A DNA stretch of 64,000 nt from Athripsodes cinereus. Lineage: Eukaryota; Arthropoda; Insecta; Trichoptera; Leptoceridae. The stretch's first letter is position 1. The number at the start of each line of letters is the position of its first letter. The notes below the pieces were generated by a model. It saw nothing but the letters and a program-made list of their open reading frames with translations. It had not been told where the DNA came from and ran no database searches. A program made the translations under genes and the position numbers. The DNA lies in assembly GCA_947579605.1 (NCBI GenBank), contig OX388305.1, forward strand, positions 20,659,542-20,723,541, written 5' to 3'. This document shows positions 22,328 to 34,395 of the stretch, in pieces.

Positions 22328-24225
22328 GTAAGAACTTCAAAGAAAATTATTAGTTTTATTACTTTTATTCATGCAGATAGGTACCTACGTGTTAATTAAA
22401 GTATGCATATACATAATGTAATTTAATGTATTGTTTATGTTTATAAAAACATACTCGTACATGCATACAAGGTTTTTGTAATCTATTCACTGCTTTGTCA
22501 ATTAGAGCCGGAAAAACTATTACCATCTGTGTAATCTTGGATCCCTTGAAAAAAGACTTATTATTTTATTTCTCAACAAATGTATGTTACTATCATAGTT
22601 TTTAATATAAAATGTTATATTTTCTACGTTTTGTGTTGACTACAAAAACAATAAATTTTTTTATTTATTTGATTTGAATAGTATTTAAATATTCTGACAT
22701 ATAGAAAGCGAAACAATACTTTAAGCTGCCTCAAATTTCGATAAAATTAATTTTTATCAAGTCTTACAATTACAGTCGTATGCAAATTTGTTACTTATAA
22801 ATAAAACACTTCTTATGTACATCCACTGTGACTTTATTGGTCGCGAGCCGACTTTCAAGAGCTTCCACTCTCATCATCAGGATAACGTAGTAACGAAGAA
22901 TTTGATTACAACTTCAGTTTTTTACAGCAATGAAAAAAGTGATTTTTATTATCACATATGGACATCCCATATGTGGGGTGTTCAGCATACCAACCACATG
23001 CAATTACATGCAAGCTGTTCTCTTCGTGTCAACATGAATTAAGACACGGTTTTGATATCATGCTTTGTGGCTTAGGGATGTCTTAAGAGTACTAGCCTCA
23101 ATTAGCACAGACATTTTCTGATGCTGTGAATGAAAAAGGCTTGTTTTGCCCTACTCTGCCTTGAGTAATGTTGAAGGGCACTTAAGTGTTAGATTTAATA
23201 AATTATTACATAATATGTACACACCCCGCATCGTAGGCTCAATACTTTAACTAGAGATCTCAAAGATCTCAAAGTGATAATGAGGCAATGGATAATTCAT
23301 AATGGTACTTCACTTAGAAGGATAGTAATCAAATTTAAATATTATGGAAACAATTTGATAACAACAAAAACAAGCTTGTTTATTCATAATTATAATTATT
23401 AGAAATAACTTCAAAATTAGGAACACATAACTCTGAACTGTTAAATTTTGAAATGTCTAGTTTTAGCCTTAAGCTTGGGATATTGTGTACTCACTGACAG
23501 CAGATTGTTTAATTACTATTGGCATCTCGACGCCTAGTACCTACCATGTATGTAAAGTAACAATAAATAATACCCACCCACAGTAATATTTTCTATATTC
23601 AAATTTCAATGCGGACAGAATATAAAGTATTTTGACGTCTTGAAATAAATAAGAAATTATAATTTATTTATTTATTCATTGCTTGTCTCCAAAATGACAT
23701 GAGAAACTAGAATTGAATCGCAAATTAATTTGCCGGCAGAGTATAATTTGATGACTTTTCCATTGAAAGAAATTTTAAGTGCGTGCGGGTCAATTTGATA
23801 TCAGTAGATTGATGTATTTTTAATGGAAAATATTATAATGGTTATAATAATATATATCATTGGACTAGCGCCTGTCTTGTTTTTTTTGTTGTATTTAGGT
23901 ATATTTATTTATTCATTCATTCTTTACTGTACATTGATTATATGCGATTCATTGAAGGCGTACATTCAAATTAAATACAATCAATAGACAGAGGGATAGT
24001 TTATCGCAAAGGCGCTTCGCAACATCTTTATTTATTCGTGAAATAAATTGTTATTAAAAATTTATACTCTAATCGATAAGGCATATTTGAAACATTACAT
24101 CTATAAAGTACAATATAAATTAATATATTAAAAGCTCTTTAGAAGTTATTGCTTTCAAATGACAAATTAGGAAGACCTTTAAAGAAATAAGATTGACCTT
24201 CTCATTAGGATAAACTTCACTGAAA
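22328..24225. other. AT-rich spacer with dispersed repeats at about 22830-23040
   Basis: 22830-22890 repeats the segment at 12675-12760. 22955-22980 contains a short palindrome (cacatatgg-acat-cccatatgtg) and runs into accaaccacatgcaattaca, which is echoed at 58650-58690 and about 16300. No gene was recognised. Confidence 0.45.
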
Positions 24226-24227
24226 GA

Positions 24228-24392
24228 AGGAGTGGCTCGACCACGTGGATTAAATTCTCAAGGACGGGCGTGTGTTTAGTAAGAGAAATCAAAGTGCGTA
24301 TATGAGAATTTGTATGAATATTGAAAAAGCGAAACAATTATGTACAGATAGGTCTATGTGGCGTTCAGTTCTCTCTGCCTATAAAATAAGTG
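24228..24392 (+). mobile_element. Fragment of the dispersed LINE family (WLDHVD to LSAY)
   Basis: The + strand matches the family from WLDHVD through SKRN, CMNVEEAK-like and WRSVLSAY codons. It is truncated at both ends and has lost the terminal WDTA stop and (TATAG)n tail. Several substitutions break the frame. Confidence 0.6.
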
Positions 24393-24562
24393 TAATTACG
24401 TTTTAGGTGAATTCGTTTGCATATATGTACCTATTTGAAAATGGAAAAGCGTACAACCAATGTTGCGACTACAAGTGTTTAGGTTTGAGGTCATCACAAT
24501 GAAGATTAGCTTGGAAAACGGAATAGCAGTGTACTAACAGGGACAATAAATATAAGAGCATC

Positions 24563-24835
24563 GTCGCGTTAGTACCCATAATACAAGATTCATTTTTAAT
24601 TTGGGACTAGCTCAATCTGTGTGAATTGTCTATATGTGTTATGTTATGTTATCAAAAACACATTTTTCAAATTTTTCACTGTTTTTGCAAGTGAGCGATT
24701 CATAAAATGCACAAATTTACTAACATGTAGGTATCGCTAGGACCCATAAAAATTTGAAAAAGGTCATTCTTCATTTTGTCCTTGCAGAGAATCGGAACTC
24801 GGGACCTCGTGACTCACAGGTAAAACGTGTATAAT
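24563..24835. mobile_element. SINE pieces in opposite orientation (rearranged copies)
   Basis: 24563-24650 is a + strand SINE 3' half (gcgttagtacccataataca to gtgaattgtctatatgtg). 24752-24835 is a minus-strand SINE head with its box-B region (ggaactcgggacctcgtgac). They may be two insertions or one copy split by an inversion. Confidence 0.5.
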
Positions 24836-25375
24836 ACAAGCAAACATAATTATAATGATGTGAGTATGTAGGAAAGTCGAACAATAGTATATTTTTTTTG
24901 TGATCCTACGTGTGGTCCTATCATGTTATATTATTCCAGAGGAATCAAACCTTTATTTTGTTGTTTGTTTATGAATTTCGATACAGTATTAAGTAAACAA
25001 TAAGTTGATCAAAAACCTTTGTGGCATTTCATTTCAAGTACCTACTTAATAATAATCAACATCGATCTTGGGTTTTCAAAATTGTATATGTATACTTACT
25101 TTCCTGCAAATATATATGTTGTAATAGCCTAAGGGTTGTTTGCCAATAACTTAGGACCGGTATTTCAACATGCCAATACAATATTAGTTAAGGATCACCT
25201 TTAATGCTTTTCTAAACTGTTGCGATTTATTTAAAAATATTGCATGTGAAAGATAAAAATTATTAATTGTGGTTACTTTTAAGATATTTTTGTGATAAAT
25301 TGCATGTTGTCAATATAATAACTGTATTTATTAAATTTAAAGTAGGTGCGTTTACGTTGTGAAAATTCATTTTAA

Positions 25376-25651
25376 TATGAGTTTTAAAAATGTAAAACTA
25401 AACACTGTTTAATTTTCACGTATGATTATTCAGTCAATTAATAATGTCTAAACTCTAATTGCCTAAAAACTCTAAGTTGTACCATAACATATTATTATGT
25501 ACCATAGTACAAAACTGTTTTAAGTAACTCTTGCCCTGAAGATGCCGCAAGGCGAAAGCGCTCGGCAATTAGAATTTAGTCATTGTTAATTGACTAAATA
25601 ATCATACGTGAAAATTAAACAGTGTTTAGTTTAACATTTTGAAAACTCATA
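25376..25651. mobile_element. Foldback MITE with 88-bp arms and TTAA flanks
   Basis: The left arm 25376-25463 and right arm 25564-25651 are near-perfect inverted copies (tatgagtttt at the tip, ttcacgtatgattatt within, ctaattgcc at the inner end). TTAA borders both sides (25372-25375 and 25652-25655), which suggests piggyBac-type mobilisation. The 100-bp centre carries ctgaagatgccgcaaggcga followed by aagcgctcggc, a small self-complementary module discussed in the findings. Confidence 0.75.
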
Positions 25652-26170
25652 TTAACTGTTTATTGACAACAGTTCTAGTTATGGTGGGCTCCAGAATAGA
25701 TAAGTGTCACCCTAAGATTCTATTAAAATATCGGATTTAAGTAGAGGCTTATAAGTACAATCGATTCCACGATTAGATTTATTCCAGGAAGGATTGCGGG
25801 TTAGAGTAGGTAGTTACCTACTTTCCTTCACGATTTTTTTTGTAACTGTACAGGGCTGATTGAGAGGGAAGGTTTGTTTTACACCACTAAAAAGATAAAG
25901 GCTATACGTTTTTAAATGAGCTGATTCATTGAAATGTTTTATCTTTGTATACTTACTTAGATAAAAATATACTTTTTCAATGTTAAGGACTAAAATAATC
26001 TTTATGAATGAGGTTGTAGTGAGCAGGCAACACTAAAATTTAATAGTATTGTGGTCAGCTGGGATGACGTCAGGAATCGTCAGTGACAAGAATTATCACA
26101 AATCAAAAATCATTCTAATTCTCTCTGACTGGCTGACCACACGTACGTTTACACCTTCTCTGTATAACCT

Positions 26171-28457
26171 CATCATCTCTGTCGGTCCCTCAATCCTGTG
26201 GATCGTGACCATCATGCCTCGTCCTGTAAACCATCTGTCTCCATGTTGAGCGATCCTCCGCCATGTGTAAGGCCCCGTGAAGTGAGCTCTGTGTGGCCTC
26301 CTTAATTTGGTCGCTCCATCTTATTGGCACTCTGCCCCTTCCCCTCCTCCCTTCTACAACCCCAGTCATTATTATCTTTTCCAGGTTGTCATGCTCTCTT
26401 CTTTCAATGTGCCCGAAATATCGCAACGCGCGCTGACTGCAAATCGTTGAGAGTCGCACCGAAATGTTAAGCTCCCTGAGGATGGACTCATTGGTCCTGT
26501 GTTCGGTCCAATGCACTTGGAGCAATTTCCTCCAGCACCACATCTCAAACGCATCGATCCTCGCGCGTTCGCTAGCTCGCAACGTCCACGTTTCAGTTCC
26601 GTATAAAAATATGCTGAATACCAACGTCTTGACCAGTCTTATCTTTGTGTTTCTCATAATTTCACGGCTTTTCCAAATTTTATCAAGACGACCCATTGCG
26701 TTCTTTGCCATCTGTGTGCGGCGGTTCACTTCTTGGTCGCTTGTGCCTCTATTATTTATGAGAGAACCTAGATAATATCTATTATATAAATTCGTTGACA
26801 AAGTCAATTCCTGGAATATAATGTTCCGTGTCTGCAAGCCTGCCTGAGCGATCAACTATCATTGCCTTAGTTTTACTGCAGTTGATCTTTAGTCCTATCT
26901 TTTCACTTTCAATCTCCACACGACGAAACAGCTCTGCTAACTCCTGCACACTTGACGCGACTAATGTTGTGTCGTCAGCAAACCTGAGATTGCATATCTT
27001 CTGTCCTCCTATTGTGACACCAACATTCCAACCGTCTAGGGCTCTTCTCATGATGCTCTCTCCATAAAGATTAAAGAGCTTGGGCGAAAGTATGCATCCT
27101 TGTCGTACTCCCTTCTCTGCTTTGAATGGTTCCGAAATGGAGTCCTCTATTCTTACTCGTGATTTCCCTTCTAAATACAGATTTTGAATTAAGAATAGCA
27201 AGTGATCTGGAACTCCCATCCCGCTTAGGGCTTCGAACAGCTCTTCCCACCTCACACAGTCGAACGCTTTAGTGTAATCAATGAAGCAAAAAACAGCTGG
27301 TACATTGAATTCACGGCATTTTTCAATTATCTGCCTCATGTTTAGGATCTGTTCTCTTGTGCCTCTACCTACGACAAAACCTGCTTGTTCTCTGGCAATT
27401 TGCCAATCTACATATCCTGCTAGTCGCCTATTTATTATGTCCAACAAAATTTTGCTGGCATGAGATATGAGGGAGATAATTCTAAAGTTATCGCACTTTT
27501 TTGTTGAGCCTTTTTTGTGCAGTGGAATTACCGTGGACTCGGCCCAGTCTTCTGGCCATTGTCCGGTCCTCCACACTTTTTGACAGATGGAATAAATAGC
27601 ACGAGTCCCTTCGTTACCCAGATTCTGCAACAGATCAGCCGTGATGCCATCACCACCAGCAGCCTTATTTTTCAAGCGGGCAATAGAGTGCTCCACCTCG
27701 TCTAGTATAATATCTGGTTCTCTCTGTTCAACCACCTCGCGTCTCTGTGTCACCTCCCCCTGCGAGCCATTGTCTTTTGAGTATTTGTAAAGGTTTTCAC
27801 AGTAATTTCGCCACCTGTCAATTACTTTGTCCTGCTCGGATATCAGGGTTCCATCAGTGTCTTCAATGAGCCATGTTTTTGGTTTGAAGTCGCGGGTTAA
27901 CACCTTAACTTGCTTGAAAAGATCTTTAGTCATGGCTTTATCGGCAAGGTTCTCGATCTCCTGACATATTGCATTGGTGTAAGAGTTTTTGTCTTTTCTG
28001 CAAGCAGATTTTACAGCTCTATAAAGAGTTTGATATTCTGCACGGTTGGTATTATTTGTTAGTCCAGCTTGCTTAACTACTCTACGTCTATCTATCAAGG
28101 ACCATGTTTCTTCTGATATCCATGCTTTGCTGCTTGATGTTGGTCTGGGCTCCTTCTGTTGTGCCTCCCTTGCTGCCTCTAGAGTGACAGATTTTAGCTT
28201 CACCCATGCAGCATCAGATGTTTCAAAAGGATCGAATTCTGTGTTGTTTATCTTTGGAGCAACAAGTTCCTCAAACCGACACAAAGCATTGGGACTTAAG
28301 CACAGTTTGGTGGAATCTGACTTCTTCTTAATGCATTTTATGTGTACTTTAATGTTGGCAACAAGAAGCTGGTGATCGCTACCACAGTCTGCACCAGGGA
28401 ATGTTTTGGTGTTAGTGATCGAGGAACGCCATCTTGACTGTACAGCGATGTAGTCAA
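26171..28457 (-). mobile_element. RTE-clade LINE, 5' truncated, flanked by 12-bp direct repeats
   Basis: The minus-strand copy runs from the end of the endonuclease domain (GADCGSDHQLL, about 28390) to the end of the ORF. The ORF stop at 26190 is followed by only about 19 nt and an ATGATG tail, the very short 3'UTR typical of RTE elements. The same 12-mer, tctgtataacct, borders both sides (26159-26170 and 28458-28469) and is the probable target duplication. The 5' truncation falls within the endonuclease, as expected from incomplete reverse transcription. Confidence 0.85.
26190..28457 (-). pseudogene. RTE-type endonuclease-reverse transcriptase, truncated and frameshifted
   Basis: RTE proteins carry an APE-type endonuclease and a reverse transcriptase for target-primed insertion. 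Visible blocks are the EN C-terminus with the GSDH motif, a long linker (28284-27700), RT motifs AAGGDGITADLLQ, DWAESTVIPLHKKGSTKKCD, QAGFVVGRGTREQIL, CFIDYTKAFDCV, EKGVRQGCILSPKLFNLY and LRFADDTTLV, then the thumb. At about 26785 a roughly 10-nt insertion adds a stop and shifts the frame between FVNEFI and YLGSLINNRG. Downstream the frame continues (WTLRASERARIDAFEMWCWR, ALRYFGHIERREHDNL, GRRGRGRVPIRWSDQIK) to the natural end. Apart from the missing N-terminus this one lesion is the main damage, so the copy is young. Confidence 0.85.
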
Positions 28458-28469
28458 TCTGTATAACCT

Positions 28470-28690
28470 AGTGTAGCTTAATTCGTAATTGTAAAACTGT
28501 TTTAAATATAAACCATCTTTTAATAATAACCGCGAGTTTCATTATACACTTTTGGTAAGTCACTTTATGACCTTCTGATCTAGAGTCAATCTATCATTAC
28601 TTTTCCAATCTTCATATTTGCTATCTATCAAGTGATCTTCACACACTCATATCACATCTACACCCTAATCACTTCAAGGTGATTGAAAAC
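28470..28690. other. AT-rich spacer between the RTE copy and a tandem repeat
   Basis: Nothing recognised. Confidence 0.45.
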
Positions 28691-29090
28691 CGTAGATTGA
28701 TGAGGTTTGTTCCTGTTTGATGCAGCAGAATTACTTAAGACAGCATAATTTTTAACTTTCTTGTTTGATGCAGCAGAGTTGCCTACTTGAGAAAGCGCTT
28801 CTCGAGCTATTATTTTTATTCAATGTAGTAGAGCTACATAAAGCAGCAAAAGCAGATTAACCTCTTTGAGACAGAGCTTCTCGAGCTATTATTTTTATTC
28901 AATGTAGTAGAGCTACTTAAAGCAGCAAAAGCAGATTAACCTACTTGAGACAGAGCTTCTCAAGCTACTTTTCTTGTTTGATGCAGTATAGAGCTACTGA
29001 AAGCACCGCAAGATGAGTAATATACTGTTTATGTTTGATACAGCAGAATTACTTGAGGGAGCACTAGATGAGCATGTTTGAGGCAGCAGA
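28690..29090. repeat. Degenerate tandem repeat around a 79-bp unit
   Basis: Units starting cttctcgagctattattttt repeat with a 79-bp period (28798-28876 and 28877-28955). Outer, more degenerate copies are recognisable by tttgatgcagcagaattact. The variants differ by internal deletions, so the array probably grew by unequal exchange. No open frame spans it. Confidence 0.7.
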
Positions 29091-29830
29091 ATGGCAAACA
29101 CAAAAAAATGATAGTATAAATGTAACACGATAGGTTTATTACTAGGTTCATATTATATTCCATAAAGCACCCGGCAAAGAATTGATCTCCCACTCTTTTA
29201 CATAATTTTTCAAGTGTTCTGTAAAAAGGCAGATGTTTTCTATATTTTTCATATTTAATTCAGCGATTAGGTTTGCCACCTATCAATAAAAAAAATGTTC
29301 AAAATTCATTGACACGAAGACAACGATATTTTTATATTATGCAGTTAGTCCATTTGTAGGAAATTTCATAGTTTTATGAATAAATGAATTACTAAATGTT
29401 TAGCGCCTTTTATAATTTATCGCGGAATTCTATTTTAATGGTTTTCACTTATTTAGTTTGAATAGTAGCATAAGTTCGACCCGAAAAAACACTTCAATGT
29501 TTTCTTATCTTATTTTTAAAATATATTATGAATATTTAATACTAAGCCGTTTTTAAAAATATATTAGTTTTTATTTTTAATTTATGACAAAAATATATAA
29601 AGGATACTGGCTGCTATTGAATTTTTTCCACTGGGCTTGTTTTAATAATATTAGGTATTATTTTATAATTTTTATTCCCCTTTTAAAAACTCTTTATATT
29701 TCCCCGGTAGGATATAACAATTTCAATTATCCGGTAATAAAAGTAATCCCTTTAATGATTACTTCCTTGTCGTAATCTGAATCCTTAAGCAATTGAATGA
29801 TTCAATACCTACCTACATCTATTAATAATA
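29091..29830. other. AT-rich spacer with a copy of the CAGCGATGAGG-type repeat near 29258-29283
   Basis: attcagcgattaggtttgcc matches repeats at 19400, 45715 and 58605. No gene was recognised. Confidence 0.4.
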
Positions 29831-29833
29831 ATA

Positions 29834-30392
29834 TGAGGCATATAGTTCCAATTTTCGTTAAGTCCACTTTTGCCAGTTTTGAGTAAAACACATTTTTTTA
29901 TTGTGCTATAATTATTTCACTTCTAAATTTTTCCTAATTTATAATATTATAGAATATTGCTTAAGAATTTAATTGATCAATAAATAACTACTAAAAGTAG
30001 TGTTTAAACACAAAATATATTTATTAAGAGTTTGGACTTAACGTAGTTTGATATGTCCATATGAACTTAATGGTTTTTGAAACAAGCAAATACCAACATA
30101 ATGGCAGCCATATTGGAATTCGTTATTATAATTCTTTCTCTAATTGGTTGATTCAATGACCTTGTGGACTTAACTTAGTTTGAAGCAAAATCATCAATGG
30201 ACTTAACGCAGTTTGTAACAAACTGTTATTTCATTTTACATTTTTATATACATATAGTACCTATTTAACCGCATTTAAACAGAAATGAAAATATTTTTTG
30301 GTTGAATATTGTACCTATGCATTATCGGATTGCAGAAAAATCTCAATATCGATAAATATGGGACTTAACGGAGTTTGGAACTATATGCCTCA
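29834..30392. mobile_element. MITE of about 560 bp with TIRs and four internal TGGACTTAACG repeats
   Basis: The left end tgaggcatatagttccaa, followed by cgttaagtcc, is mirrored at the right end (ggacttaacg ... ttggaactatatgcctca). TA is found on both sides (29832-29833 and 30393-30394). Inside, tggacttaacgnagtttg recurs near 30032, 30172, 30199 and 30360, with the left TIR holding the inverted version. There is no ORF, so the element is non-autonomous. Confidence 0.7.
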
Positions 30393-30395
30393 TAT

Positions 30396-31480
30396 AGCCT
30401 TATCTGACTTTATTTGAGAAAAGTTGAAAGGAAAATCATTTAGAATAATACCTTCCACGAGTTTTTGAGGTTTGAATAAAATATATCTCGAACCATTTTT
30501 CGCACAATCAATTCGCAATTTTTTAACTATACAAAATTTGTTTTCATTCAAATGATATTTGCGTAGTTCCTGTACAAAAATATTATTCAGAAAATCTTAA
30601 TAATCTAAAGAATTGTAGGTAATTATAGTTGCTATGTACATACGTACCCATATTACGAAGCGAGCTAATATTAACATAACATTGTAAGGTTAACAAAAAA
30701 CTACGAAAAATATTTTTAAATACGCTGTTTTGTGAAAACTTTCCTAAGGTTTATTTCAATACTGCGTAAGTTCGATCACATTCACATTATTCAGGGTCTT
30801 TTAATTATTTCCATAACAATTTAATAACCAATGCACAAATCACTGTTAATAAATAACTAATCAGTTTAATCACTTCTACATGGCACTATAAATACCTACG
30901 TTTGTATTATACATAGACTAACATACGAATTCGGTGACTGTTACATCAAAACATGCAAAATTCTAAATGGGTGACGTATCTGATTGCTAGATGTTAGTAT
31001 TACGGTGACATTTGGGTTCGTTTAGATGAAGATCTTATCAGTACCTACGTCGATAATAACACTGAAATTGGTATCATTTTTACCCATTCGAATTTCACAT
31101 TAAAAATCATATATGAATCGTGTCAGTATCTGTTATGTATCCCAAGTGTCATCTTCCGATAACGATGAACAGTATGTTCGCGTCTCGTACTGATAATAAC
31201 AAATTGGTCCCTTAGAGGATATCCAATGGTAACATTTATTATTAACCTATATACTAACTGCGTCGTAATAAGTTGATAAAATGAAATCTGCGTACAGAAA
31301 AGTAGGTATATAGGTATAGGTATTTAATGATATATTACGATGCAAATGATGCTGATTATATTTTGTTGAATCATATCCAACGCTAAAATAGTTCAATATT
31401 TTCAAAATTTGTTATTTTTACTGTGATGAATTAAAAGTTTTAGGAAGAAACGCAGCATGGCTATGAAATTTATGTTTAAC
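30396..31480. other. AT-rich spacer
   Basis: No features recognised on either strand. Confidence 0.5.
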
Positions 31481-31794
31481 TAGCTGGCCCGGCGAACTTC
31501 GTACCGCCTAAGAATCAATGAACGATTTCATACATACATCTTCTTCCCCTTGTCCTAGTTCGGTCGGGGACCCATTGCCCCTAAGTATCTCCTCCAGAGA
31601 TAACTGTCCACCGCTGCTTCCAGGACCTCTGGCCACTCCAAACCTAGCCTTTCAACACATGTTCGACACCTGCCCTATCTTCTGCCCTCTCCCACTGACT
31701 TTATGAATGATTAATATTATTAATCTCTTCACAAACTCCCGTAATTGTCAAAGTGTGTCATCGAAGGTATAGTGTAAAAAAATATAATTCATTT

Positions 31795-32154
31795 GGAACT
31801 TTCGCAGTTTAGCGGCCCCACCCGTTGTCGAGTACTTTTTTCCATGTAAAAGTAATATTTTCGAAACTTGAGGAAATTGTTGCCATATGGTGAATTATTT
31901 TTTTGTCACCAAATTTTTGAAAAATTCTTTTATAGGAAAAAAAATTCGCAAGTATGAAACTTGAGCGGCCCCACCCGTTGTCGAGTAATATGTACGGAAT
32001 TTTAGGAAATTAATTTTCGAAGTGGATTTTTTTTGCCGGCAAATTAAAATAATTCTACATATGGCAACAATTTCCTCAAGTTTCAAAAATATTACCTTTT
32101 CTATGGAAAAAAAGTACTCGACAACGGGTGGGGCCGCTAAGCTGCGAAAGTTAC
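31795..32154. mobile_element. 360-bp foldback MITE with 8-bp TSD
   Basis: Inverted arms of about 110 bp run from ggaactttcgcag at the left to ctgcgaaagttac at the right. Both arms share gcggccccacccgttgtcga. A third, internal copy of that GC-rich block sits at 31962-31986. The octamer attcattt borders both sides (31787-31794 and 32155-32162), suggesting a hAT-like integration. Confidence 0.75.
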
Positions 32155-32168
32155 ATTCATTTTTTTTA

Positions 32169-32400
32169 CATAGACAATTCACACACATCGAGCTAGTCCC
32201 AAACTTAGATGAATCTTGATTATGGGTAGGTACTAACGCGACGATACACACATATACAATGCACTATATACAAATACATATATATGTAACACCCAGACCC
32301 AGGACAATTTGAAAAAGGTCATTCTTCCCTTTGCCCTGTCCGGGAATCGAACCCGGGACCTCGTGACTCAAAGGAAAGAGCTCCGCGCCACACCGGCCGA
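32169..32400 (-). mobile_element. tRNA-derived SINE, best-preserved minus-strand copy
   Basis: The minus strand starts with a tRNA-like head: GGCCGGTGTGGCGCGGAGC with a box-A-like region, and the box B GGTTCGATTCCCGG at about 32342-32356. The body (ttcaaattgtcctgggtctg, gcgttagtac) ends gctcgatgtgtgtgaattgt. Other copies at 42654-42898 (+), 12866-13207 (-) and 24563-24835 share head and tail. SINEs of this sort are RNA polymerase III transcribed and depend on a LINE for insertion. Confidence 0.75.
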
Positions 32401-32928
32401 CATGAACAATTTATGTTGAACAATTATACTTAACTCAGATTTGTTTATAAATTATCTACAGTACGTAATATAATTATGTATGTAGGTACTAATTTTTTTT
32501 CAGGTAGATTTTACCTATTCATTTAAAATTTATAAAAATTCTTTCCATGATTTTTTAAAAATTGAAATATCAGAACTACAGATATTAAATTGTATGGATA
32601 ACGATTCTAATTTGAGAATGTATAGAAAAATTATCATTCATTGTTGATTTTGTATAATTCTCCATATTGCATTTTTTATTGAAATTAAAAATGTACGGCG
32701 TAAATAATTTTCTTCGTAATTTTTCTTCTCTGTCTGCAAATTTCACTACACAATCTTGCATCAGAACTACCTACATGAACACATTCTTATTTTCATCTTT
32801 AATAGCACAATTTTTGGTTCAATAATAATTTTCCATCTGCAAAAATAAAATACAATTTCAAATATAATCTGTGCACGTCCACATTTATGTGACAGAATAT
32901 CTATCGATACATAAATATTAGTCGAATA

Positions 32929-33348
32929 ATTCGGTTGTTACATGGCAATAGGTTGTATCTCGCATTTTTTGCGTTTTCAAGTTTGTTCCATAAAATGCTC
33001 AAAATAGTGTAATATTTGATGTGGCAAAAGGATATGTCTCTTTATAGTCAGAATAAAGAGAGAAAAGACGTCACTTATTGACATGTAGAAAGATTGTTTT
33101 CTTCAACATGGCAAAAAAACTCAAATATTTTTAAACTGCAAGAAATTTTTTAGTGAATGTTACATACATCTTGTAGAAGAAATTATTAAGAGAATGTTAC
33201 ATCTATCTTGTAGAAATAATAATTACCTTCATTTTGATATATAATGCTCGAAATTTGGCTGAAATATCTGTTTTGCAAACTTTGTTTTTGCTCTCCTGTA
33301 AAATTATGTTTTAGTGAGATACAACCTATTGCCATGTAACTACCGAAT
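32929..33348. mobile_element. 420-bp MITE with about 35-bp TIRs and TA target
   Basis: attcggttgttacatggcaa, then taggttgtatctc, at the left is inverted at the right end with one or two mismatches. TA flanks both sides (32927-32928 and 33349-33350). It has no ORF. It lies inside the composite repeat region, so it inserted later. Confidence 0.75.
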
Positions 33349-33695
33349 TATAGTAAACAAATATTAGTACACATTTCGTTCATATTAGTTATAGTAATTT
33401 GGTTCTTAATATAGCAGAACCTACGGATTATTTTAGCACAATGCAATAGGCGACGTGGGGGCGCTAATAGCGTATGGACTCTCCATATTGTTTTTATTTT
33501 TGAAATTAAAAATGTATGGCGTAAATAATTTTCTTCATATTGTTTCTTCCCGTGAATTTGTAAGATGTTTTAATAGCCTATAGTTTAATCCGGGCGGAGA
33601 AGAATCCAACAAATCAGAGATCATTCAAATCGGTACAGCCATTCTTGAGTTATAAGTGTTGTAACACACACGTCTTCCTTTTATATATTAGATAA

Positions 33696-34395
33696 TATCG
33701 AATCTTATTTTTCTTATTTATTTTGAGATTTTCTTCTGAGGTAAACCAGCATTGGTTAAAAATAATTAAAAGCATAATTATTGTGTGAGATACACATAAA
33801 AATCAACATAATTACAGGCGTAATATTATTCAAGCGTTTAAAATGAATAATGAAAAATAATTAGAATAATTAAACAGTTCTTAAAATTGAAACGATAAAA
33901 AATATTTTCAAAAAACTGAACGTTTAAATATGGTAATAATATTTATTGAATAATAATTCATTTTTTCATCGATAAGTTCAAAGGCTAACCAACAAATTTG
34001 GCTTTATTATTTTGGTTTCTCAGAATAATTTCTAAAAATAATATTTTATATACCTAGCTATATAGGTATTTATAAGTACCTACCAACCTGTTTATACAGG
34101 GGCTTATTTCAAAGAGAATTGAAAAATATATTTTGTTGTAAAACATCTTTTTTAATATTTGTATACGTAAATTCTATTTTTACCTTTAGTGTGTACAAAT
34201 TTTTTTGAATATTGACAACTCATTTAGAAGAATACAAATAATAATTTGTATCAACTCTACGTTTCACTCGTGAGAATTGTTCTCTCCGTGCCAATAAAAG
34301 TTGAGACACTCAGAATGGATGGCACACCCATCTGAACGCTAATCTGAAGATGTTGAATATCTTTTGGATTAAGGGACTTCTTTACTTTTATCATA
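33696..34395. other. AT-rich spacer
   Basis: Nothing recognised apart from A/T-rich low complexity. Confidence 0.45.

Larger units (their letters stand above)
31481..33695. mobile_element. Composite repeat region bounded by CTAGCTGGCCCGGCGAAC and TTCTTGAGTTATAAGTG ends
   Basis: The left boundary motif (actagctggcccggcgaact, then tcgtaccgcc, 31481-31513) and the right one (tcggtacagccattcttgag, then ttataagtgttgtaacacac and tatatattagata, 33630-33695) are edge sequences I know as recurrent arthropod interspersed repeats. I cannot assign the superfamily. The right edge recurs at 57530-57608. Inside lie a GC-richer stretch (31545-31700), two MITEs, a SINE and a direct repeat (32655-32740 and 33480-33560, both with attaaaaatgtayggcgtaa). 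Confidence 0.45.
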
